This document shows positions 57,790 to 64,000 of a stretch of DNA of 64,000 nucleotides, one piece after another. The stretch is from Gemmatimonadaceae bacterium. Its GTDB lineage: Bacteria; Gemmatimonadota; Gemmatimonadetes; Gemmatimonadales; Gemmatimonadaceae. Location: contig DASQFN010000047.1 of assembly GCA_035633115.1 (NCBI GenBank), forward strand, positions 476,167 through 540,166. The letters run 5' to 3'. Below the pieces are notes generated by a model. The model made no database searches and had not been told where the DNA came from. It was given only the letters and a program-made list of their open reading frames with translations. Made by a program: the position numbers and the translations under genes. Position 1 is the stretch's first letter; each line of letters begins with the position of its first letter.

Positions 57790-59172
57790 TCAAGGTTTAG
57801 CGCCATAGACCGTGACTACTCCGGCGGCAGGAATGGTCACCGTGAGCGCGCCGCCTCCTTCAATAACCTGAGTTCCCAGTTCAGCCCAGGTTACACTCCT
57901 GGTCGTCGCGCTCGCGCCGTACCTGCCGGGCCTCAACCCTCGAACTTCCACACGACCGGGTCTGTCCGCGTGAAGAACGACGACGAGATTCTTGTCCGCG
58001 TTGTCAAAAGCCACCGCCCGGACATTGGATGAGGCGCTCTGTGCTCCCAGGCGCTGCGCGCCCATGCGGACATAATGAAAGTACTGACGCAGGTAACGCG
58101 TGCGGCTGCCCACTACAGGACGTCCGTCGACGATCCGAAAAAGTTGTGCACCGTTGTCCTCCGTCGGGAAGGCCAGGGTGTACTGCTGCCAGGCCGACAC
58201 CTGGCCTACAGTCAGGTCCGCGTACAGATCCTCGACGTCGCTCCCGATGTGCTCGAGCATCGCTGTGCGAGCCCCTGCAGACCTGGCGCGTTGAGCGATT
58301 AGAGCGAGATCTGCCTCGGACGCGCCCCCGTACCGGTGATAAGACAGCTCTTTAAGGAAAGACTGAACGCCGGGTACACGGTAAATCTCGTCGAGATATT
58401 CGATCCCCCGCGAGAGGACCTTCGTTGATGGCGCGACGAATATCGGACGGAAACCGGCTTCAGCAAGTCTGTCAGCAGTGGCGACGATTGCCTGCCCGAT
58501 CAGCGCGCCACCACTCCACACGGCCACGTTGTCCGGTTCGAGAATGATCTCCACGGCGTCGGGGACGAAGCCAAACCTGTCCCGAAGATGGAGAAAGGTC
58601 GCCAGAATGAATTCGGCATACTCTGCAGGTTGAGCGTGTACGTAGACGGGCGGCGGGCACTGACGGAGAAATGCCACGTAATTCAGGCTCACGAACAGCC
58701 GCTCGCCGCGCGCCTCGAGACGTTGCTTCATCGGCAGCACCACTCGGACGACCGTCGAATCCAAAACCGAAAAATGGAAGCCAGCTGGATTTATCACTTG
58801 CGGATTGTCGTTGTCGTTGACCGTAAGCCAGCGCGCGCACCGCCGTGTAGTTGCCTTAGAAACCGTATAGTCCACCGGGTTTTCCGCCCCGGCGACGATC
58901 TCGAGTCGGAGGCGGTTGATACCAAGGGCGTTGGCCGCTTGATCGAAGAGGGGGTTCTTGAATTCTTCGAATCGTGGATCGGCCTGGCCGGCTTGCGCGG
59001 TCGCCTCCCAGCCGCTCATCGTCTGGAATCGCGCCAGCGTATCGATCGTCACAATCGCCCGACCGGCGTGCTCCGGGGGCGTTGAATTGCCGTCGCATGC
59101 CGCCGTGAATGCCACCGCGCAGCTCAGCGCGCAGGCTGGCACAGTGACGAGCTTGTGCATCAGTATCGACAC
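57790..59172 (-). CDS. GH30-like glycoside hydrolase lipoprotein
   Basis: A 460-residue protein with a lipoprotein-type signal (VPACALSCAVAFTAAC, Cys near residue 26). The central domain resembles the GH30/clan GH-A (beta/alpha)8 barrel: the N-terminal FQTMSGWEATAQAGQ, the acid/base motif in EIILEPDN, and TAMLEHIGSD as a candidate nucleophile region. The last 80 residues look like a beta-sandwich. Clan GH-A members cleave xylans or glucans; the natural substrate is unknown. Its place in a glycan locus suggests trimming or remodelling of the polymer. It has an ATG at 59172. Confidence 0.7.
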   Translation of the reverse strand: MSILMHKLVTVPACALSCAVAFTAACDGNSTPPEHAGRAIVTIDTLARFQTMSGWEATAQAGQADPRFEEFKNPLFDQAANALGINRLRLEIVAGAENPVDYTVSKATTRRCARWLTVNDNDNPQVINPAGFHFSVLDSTVVRVVLPMKQRLEARGERLFVSLNYVAFLRQCPPPVYVHAQPAEYAEFILATFLHLRDRFGFVPDAVEIILEPDNVAVWSGGALIGQAIVATADRLAEAGFRPIFVAPSTKVLSRGIEYLDEIYRVPGVQSFLKELSYHRYGGASEADLALIAQRARSAGARTAMLEHIGSDVEDLYADLTVGQVSAWQQYTLAFPTEDNGAQLFRIVDGRPVVGSRTRYLRQYFHYVRMGAQRLGAQSASSNVRAVAFDNADKNLVVVLHADRPGRVEVRGLRPGRYGASATTRSVTWAELGTQVIEGGGALTVTIPAAGVVTVYGAKP

Positions 59173-59330
59173 GCGAGATTGCTCCAGCCAGGTATCAGAA
59201 GCCGCAGGTGCGATTGTTCATCGGATATTAACGCCGCGTTCTCATTGGCACGAGCGCGCGAAGCGCGAACCCTAATTCGGTGGAAAGACAACGGCCAGTC
59301 GAGAACTCCCAGTGGCGTTTGTCAATGACG

Positions 59331-59370
59331 TGTCGGCTACGGCCTACTCTCCCGCGTACGCCTCGCTGAC
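59331..59370 (-). pseudogene. Degenerate copy of the 5S rRNA 3' end
   Basis: A 40-bp stretch (minus strand: ACGCGGGAGAGTAGGCCGT and the following bases) matches the 3' end of the 5S gene at 63335-63360 nearly exactly over about 23 bases. It stays similar for the next 20 bases, where it aligns with the sequence just past the 5S. The rest of 5S is absent. It lies between the 59382 gene and the GH30-like gene. It is too short to be functional. Confidence 0.7.
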
Positions 59371-59381
59371 TTCGGGCACGG

Positions 59382-61157
59382 TCATCGCGATCCGGCCTGG
59401 GTTGCAGTGACGTTCGCTGCCAGAAGCTCGGCGATGCCTGCCCTCATAGTCGAAATCGATGGCTGCGGTGACAGATGCGTGTCGTCGGGGCGCAACGGTA
59501 CCCGGATCAAATGCTCGGCCATGCGACCACCGCGGCCGTCACGAAGGTATTCCCATCCTCCCGTCGCGAACGCGATGGAGTTTCGATTGTCGTAGTGTAA
59601 GGTCGCGAGTGCCGCGGTATCGCCTCCCGCGCTGGTAATGTCCCCGTCGTTTGTGATGAGCGGCGGGCCATCGAATTGCGGCGTTGAATCACCGGCGAGG
59701 AAGGAGACAGTGGCCGGAATGGCGCGCACTGACACCGTGCGTGCGACTACTCGGTGGTTCCTGATGGCCGAGGGCAACACGACGAACAAAGGCACGCGCG
59801 TCTGCTCGGGAAAAAGGCTCGTTCCGTGTCCGGCAGGATCACGATCTGCTGCGTGTCGGGCTCCGAACGACTCTCCGTGATCCGACGTGATCACCACAAT
59901 CGTGTTCTCCAGCAGGCCACGGCGTTCAAGGGTTGCGATCAGGTCCCCGAAGTCCGCGTCCAGCGTTCGAAGCCCTTTCGCGTATGCGCTGACCACCTCT
60001 TCAACCGACGCCCTTTTCTCCCAGAAGGGATGATTCAGCTGCCGATGGTGGAAAGCGCGATTGACGTCCATGTAGCAGACATACGCGAAGAACGGCCTGT
60101 CGCGCCGTTCGCCGACAAAGTCGAGCAGGTCCGCGCTCACGTCGGACGCGGGCCTTCCGCGTCCGGCATAGTGGAGGCCGATGAAGCGCGATGCCGCGCT
60201 GAGCAGACGCCCGTACGCCGTCCTCCTGACATGATCTTCGAGAGTATAGACGTCAAAGCGGTCGAATCCACGGCCGAGGTACTCGGGAGTGATCCAGGAA
60301 GAGTTGCTCGAGAACGCTCCAGTGTCATACCCCCGCCGCGAGAAGTACTCGCCGAGGGTCAACGCGCGATCGCTTAGGGCGAGTGAAGGCCAATCCGCAC
60401 CGTGCTCATGCGGGTAAACTCCGGTGAGGATGGATGCCTGAGCCGGCAGTGACCAGGATGAGACGGACCACGCGTCGTCGAAGCGAACGCCACGCGACGT
60501 GAATGCGTCGATGTTCGGCGTGAATGAGGTGCCTCCCGCCCACCAGAAATGATCCCGGCGGACCGTGTCCAGAACGACAAGCAGCACGTTGAGAATGCCT
60601 TGAGCCGGCGGTCTCTCTCCACGAAAAACCTCGCCGGCCCGCAGAGCGCCCGCCGTTCCGAGAATGAGTGAGCCGAGGAGCACCGGAATCGCCATCACAA
60701 ACTTTCGAAGCTTCGTCGCCAGCGCGTAATGACCGCGACTAGCGCGGAATGCCGCGATCCCGCCGCCAGCGGCGAGGATCGCGGCACTCGCCGGATGGAG
60801 CACTCTCGGTGCCGAAATCACGCCGAAGACTCCAAGGAACGTGAAGACCGCAACGGCGATGAGGACGTCAGATTCGAGATGACCGGAGCGTGAGCCCGGA
60901 TCGTCGGCTGGCAGGGATCGACGCTTCACTCGACGAAATGCGAAAAGGATTGCCCTGAGCACACCGGCCAACGCGAGGAAAAGGAGGACATTCAGAAACG
61001 GAGCGACCCAGAGCACGTGCACTGAAGTCTTGTAGGGGGCTCCGATTGTGGGAAACTGACGGGTCACTGCGAGCACACCACCTTCGACGATGCCGAAAAT
61101 TGCTCCGATCCAGATTGCGATCGCAGTGATGTTGGCGTTGCGGATCGAGAACGTCAT
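59382..61157 (-). CDS. Membrane-anchored sulfatase-fold protein 2 (SLPAQ motif)
   Basis: A 591-residue protein with N-terminal hydrophobic segments (about 1-180) and a C-terminal sulfatase-type domain. NVLLVVLDTVRRDHFWWAGG gives the first metal site and VITSDHGESFGARHAADRDPAGHG the second. The catalytic signature reads SLPAQ, with Ser in place of Cys and Gln in place of Arg. It is thus further from classical sulfatases than the 53805 protein, and is probably a transferase or hydrolase of phosphate groups. It overlaps the membrane gene upstream by 4 nt. Confidence 0.8.
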   Translation of the reverse strand: MTFSIRNANITAIAIWIGAIFGIVEGGVLAVTRQFPTIGAPYKTSVHVLWVAPFLNVLLFLALAGVLRAILFAFRRVKRRSLPADDPGSRSGHLESDVLIAVAVFTFLGVFGVISAPRVLHPASAAILAAGGGIAAFRASRGHYALATKLRKFVMAIPVLLGSLILGTAGALRAGEVFRGERPPAQGILNVLLVVLDTVRRDHFWWAGGTSFTPNIDAFTSRGVRFDDAWSVSSWSLPAQASILTGVYPHEHGADWPSLALSDRALTLGEYFSRRGYDTGAFSSNSSWITPEYLGRGFDRFDVYTLEDHVRRTAYGRLLSAASRFIGLHYAGRGRPASDVSADLLDFVGERRDRPFFAYVCYMDVNRAFHHRQLNHPFWEKRASVEEVVSAYAKGLRTLDADFGDLIATLERRGLLENTIVVITSDHGESFGARHAADRDPAGHGTSLFPEQTRVPLFVVLPSAIRNHRVVARTVSVRAIPATVSFLAGDSTPQFDGPPLITNDGDITSAGGDTAALATLHYDNRNSIAFATGGWEYLRDGRGGRMAEHLIRVPLRPDDTHLSPQPSISTMRAGIAELLAANVTATQAGSR

Positions 61158-63223
61158 TCGGGGCGCTTCACTCCCATTCGAGTTGCAAGTTTTTCAGCAT
61201 CTATGCCGATTGCGCCGAGCGCCCGCTTCATACTGAAGCGGCGGGTCACATGGTGCGCTTCTGCCGTCGGGAACAGGACATCGCGAGGCACATCGTAGAT
61301 CGGGCTGCCCCCCGGTGCCGGCGGTCTCTGCGCCAAATTCAAGGCATGGAGCACGTCGCTCCGACCATAGAGAGCTCCAAGAGAATCCAGAGCGATCAGC
61401 TTCATTCCTGCCGGACGCGGATCGGTGGGCTTTTGAAGCACGTAATTCGGCGGAGCTGCTGACGGAGGTCGGTGGTTGGCGTAGTAGATCCAGGTGGGCG
61501 GCGATCCCCCAAAGCTCTCTTTCGGCACCCGCCGGTCCCAGTCGTACGGAAAGACCCGACTGAGGAGTTTGCCCCGCCGGAAAGTTTCGGGTGCAGACCG
61601 ATCATAACCACGCACGCGGTCCTCGATTGTGAGGCCGATATCGCGCGAGACAAGGTGAGGCCGCGCGTTACGCGGCAGCGATAGCGCTAGAGCAACCAGA
61701 CTCGACGCTGCCACGGCGGTCATCAGAGCGGGTCGCTGCCATCCGGGCTGCTCGGCCGCGCGCCAGAAGACTACCAGCGGAAGCAACATTGACGGCACGA
61801 AATGATGGAGCGACGTATACCCCTGAACGTAGTTTATGATGAAGTATCCGATGCAGACGATGACGAGGGCCTGGCCTACCTCATCGTGACGACGCCACGC
61901 GAACATCGCGATCGCGGGTAGGATCCCTGCCGGGACGACCATGAAGAGCACGCGCCCCCACTCGGTCAACGCGAGGCTTGAGTAAGTCCGAACCAGATAG
62001 CCGATTCCATATTCCCCGCCCGGAGTGGGAAGGCCGAAAGCGTCAAGGAGGCGCGGTACCACGGTGGAAGCGGCCAGACACGCAATCAGTACCGCGCCTG
62101 ACTCAAGGATCGCGCGCGATGGGCGCGGACGAATCCTCAGCCAGGCCGCGAGGAGCCACAATCCAATCAAGAGCTGTCCACTCGGTAGTGATACGAACAC
62201 CAGCAGCTGTGCGAGCGCCATCCACTTCGAGTGGGCGGTCAGGAAGAACAGTATGTAGGTGAAGAACACGACCATCATCAGCGTGTCCTGAGTCGCAGGC
62301 ATTGCGATGTCGGCCCAATAGGGGCTGTACGTGGCGCTGAATGCCATCGTCGTGGCATAGACCGAAAGACCCAGCGCGATCAGCCACAACGCAAGAGCGC
62401 TCAAACGGCGGAGCCTGACCTCGGCAAGGGCAACGATGGAACAATAAAGTGCGACGAGGTAGAGCACCCATGGCAAACGCACTGACGCCTCGGGACCCCC
62501 GAAAAGTCGGATGAACCATGATGCCGGGTAAGCGAACAGCATCGAAGTGATGCCCGGCCACGGCCTGGCGGCAGCTTCATCCCAGAATGGCACCGGCTGC
62601 GACAGAAGGAGCCGCACGGCTTCGAACGACCCGGCGCCGTCTCCGTTGAAGCTGTCCCAGTAGAATTTTGGCGCGAGAACGACGAGAGTCGCATACGCCA
62701 CAAATGCGATGATCCAGAGTGAGGTCGCCGCGCGCTCGGTGGTCCAGGGCGGTGGAGACGCGTCCGTCCTAAAAACTCGCCAGCATGCGACGCCAAGGGA
62801 CCCAATCGTGGTCGCCGCCACGATGGCGATAAAGTACCACCCCGTGAGCGGAACTCCGGCCATCGATTGCGCCAGGCCTACGGCGACACTGACGCTGATA
62901 ATGCTCAGCATCAGGGCTGAGAGGATCCAGATCTCGATGGTTCGTGCCATGCCCGCTGCGATCGCAAGCAGAAGTCCTGGGCTCATCACCAGGACGCACG
63001 CGCTCAGCGCGACGAGTGGAGCTCGCACATAGAGCAGGAGACCGTGCGATGGAACCCAGTAAGGGTTGGACGCTTCTCCAAGCGCGTAGAGCGTGCCGGC
63101 TTCAGCAATCGCGCCTCGATCGAACACCACCGGAAGCATCATCAGCGAGAGCGCGAACGACAGGCGGACGAGTGAACGAATGTCGAGGCTTGATTGCAAA
63201 TTCCCGGCGGCCCAGCGTTTCAT
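61154..63223 (-). CDS. Large polytopic membrane protein, GT-C-like
   Basis: A 689-residue protein with about 13 hydrophobic segments. KFYWDSFNGDGAGSFEAVRLL contains the acidic first-loop motif expected of GT-C-like proteins, and the last 150 residues are mostly soluble. It is separated from the rRNA operon by the terminator. I use ATG 63223; the open frame continues upstream into the 5S rRNA gene, which cannot be coding. It is the first gene of the membrane-protein/sulfatase-like pair. Confidence 0.65.
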   Translation of the reverse strand: MKRWAAGNLQSSLDIRSLVRLSFALSLMMLPVVFDRGAIAEAGTLYALGEASNPYWVPSHGLLLYVRAPLVALSACVLVMSPGLLLAIAAGMARTIEIWILSALMLSIISVSVAVGLAQSMAGVPLTGWYFIAIVAATTIGSLGVACWRVFRTDASPPPWTTERAATSLWIIAFVAYATLVVLAPKFYWDSFNGDGAGSFEAVRLLLSQPVPFWDEAAARPWPGITSMLFAYPASWFIRLFGGPEASVRLPWVLYLVALYCSIVALAEVRLRRLSALALWLIALGLSVYATTMAFSATYSPYWADIAMPATQDTLMMVVFFTYILFFLTAHSKWMALAQLLVFVSLPSGQLLIGLWLLAAWLRIRPRPSRAILESGAVLIACLAASTVVPRLLDAFGLPTPGGEYGIGYLVRTYSSLALTEWGRVLFMVVPAGILPAIAMFAWRRHDEVGQALVIVCIGYFIINYVQGYTSLHHFVPSMLLPLVVFWRAAEQPGWQRPALMTAVAASSLVALALSLPRNARPHLVSRDIGLTIEDRVRGYDRSAPETFRRGKLLSRVFPYDWDRRVPKESFGGSPPTWIYYANHRPPSAAPPNYVLQKPTDPRPAGMKLIALDSLGALYGRSDVLHALNLAQRPPAPGGSPIYDVPRDVLFPTAEAHHVTRRFSMKRALGAIGIDAEKLATRMGVKRPE

Positions 63224-63287
63224 TACCCCCAAACTTCGCACGTCATGCAAACGTTGGCCATCGCGCGTTCGGGGGAACCGGAAACGA

Positions 63288-63320
63288 GAAAAAGGCGCCA
63301 CACCGAATGGTATGACGCCC
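63288..63320 (-). terminator. Strong intrinsic terminator of the rRNA operon
   Basis: On the minus strand, GGCGTCATACC and GGTGTGGCGCC form an 11-bp stem (with two G-U pairs) around the loop ATTC, followed by TTTTTCTC. It sits 15-20 nt past the 5S 3' end. The stem strength and T-run are those of a rho-independent terminator. Confidence 0.88.
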
Positions 63321-63333
63321 TTTTCAAATGGGT

Positions 63334-63449
63334 GCCGGCGACGGCCTACTCTCCCGCGTCCTCTCGGACGGAGTACCATCGGCGCTGTAGGGCTTAACGC
63401 TCGTGTTCGGAATGGGAACGGGTGTGGCCCCTACGCTCTAGTCGCCAGC
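63334..63449 (-). rRNA. rrf: 5S ribosomal RNA
   Basis: A 116-nt gene read leftwards. The 5' end CTGGCGACTAGAGCGTAGGGGCC and the 3' end GTCGCCGG pair as the terminal stem. Internal conserved features are CCCGTTCCCATTCCGAACACG and the AAGCCCTACAGCGCCGATGGTACT stretch. It follows the 23S with a 130-nt spacer. Confidence 0.95.
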
Positions 63450-63580
63450 GATATCTGATCGCCGAATGACAGACGGATGGATAGCAGTGATCGTGTTCTT
63501 TTTTAAGAACCAGTGTTCGTTGATTGCGCGATTGCTTTGCCTTGGAATTGCTCCGGCATTTAACCGGAGACAATAAATTG
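63450..63580 (-). other. 23S-5S internal transcribed spacer
   Basis: This 131-bp stretch between the 23S 3' end and the 5S 5' end has no tRNA or other gene visible. It contains an A/T-rich segment at 63497-63510 (TTCTTTTTTAAGAACC on the plus strand), a small hairpin (GGTTCTTAAAAAAGAACA on the minus strand) likely used in processing, and a second small stem near 63553-63568. Confidence 0.75.

Positions 63581-64000
<420 letters not shown>

Noticed and set aside
53805..61157. Literal annotation of the two AP-fold membrane proteins as sulfatases.
   Set aside because: The CXPXR catalytic signature is absent in both (SLPSH and SLPAQ), so I call them sulfatase-fold proteins of unknown reaction.
63224..63379. 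The 61154 gene could start 52 codons further upstream.
   Set aside because: That extension runs through the terminator and into the 5S rRNA gene; the ATG at 63223 begins just before the first membrane helices.

Overview
The window is a gene-dense, high-GC chromosomal segment from a diderm bacterium. It carries a complete lipid A block (lpxC-fabZ fusion, lpxA, lpxB, lpxD, lpxK), BamA/Skp, Lol and PorV-like envelope genes. It also carries genes better known from Firmicutes (mcsA-mcsB-clpC, bacillithiol gene bshC). This mix, the LpxC-FabZ fusion and the codon use point to Gemmatimonadota or a close relative. The phylum is an inference; the partial 23S rRNA at the right edge could settle it.

Layout. 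1-832: end of a lower-GC lipoprotein gene that runs off the left edge, followed by a truncated tRNA-Arg(CCU) at 1054-1095 (possible island border). 1156-42912: almost everything is read leftwards, in tightly coupled operons with 1-4 nt overlaps. In order of increasing coordinate these are acylphosphatase, an unknown acidic protein, pcm, surE, a GT2 glycosyltransferase, a MerR regulator, gpsA, plsY, der and a DUF512 radical-SAM protein; uvrC; murJ, bshC, a methyltransferase, rlmH and gdhA; lpxK, a DUF374 acyltransferase, lpxB, a Gfo/Idh dehydrogenase, lpxA, lpxC-fabZ, lpxD, skp and bamA; a 340-bp repeat-bearing spacer; clpC, mcsB, mcsA; lolD, lolC, lysS, prfB (programmed +1 frameshift); a zinc-ribbon protein, a GGDEF-like protein and a cation/proton antiporter; and a lipoprotein-like hypothetical, a PorV-like barrel, a Trm112-like protein and era.

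41326-63223 is an accessory-looking surface-glycan locus with strand switches. It holds four GT-C-like polytopic membrane proteins, a GT2 with two membrane helices, an LPG-synthase-TM (AglD-like) protein, an FAD oxidoreductase, a Wzx-like flippase with no canonical start codon, a UbiA-family decaprenyl-phosphate phosphoribosyltransferase-like enzyme, two cytosolic AP-superfamily phosphohydrolases in tandem, a 51-residue membrane protein, two membrane-anchored sulfatase-fold proteins with altered active-site motifs, and a GH30-like lipoprotein. Together they suggest a polyprenyl-phosphate-sugar pathway that decorates the cell surface.

63224-64000: the 3' end of an rRNA operon read leftwards (23S, spacer, 5S, strong intrinsic terminator). 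A degenerate copy of the 5S 3' end lies about 4 kb away at 59331-59370, suggesting rearrangement beside the rRNA operon.
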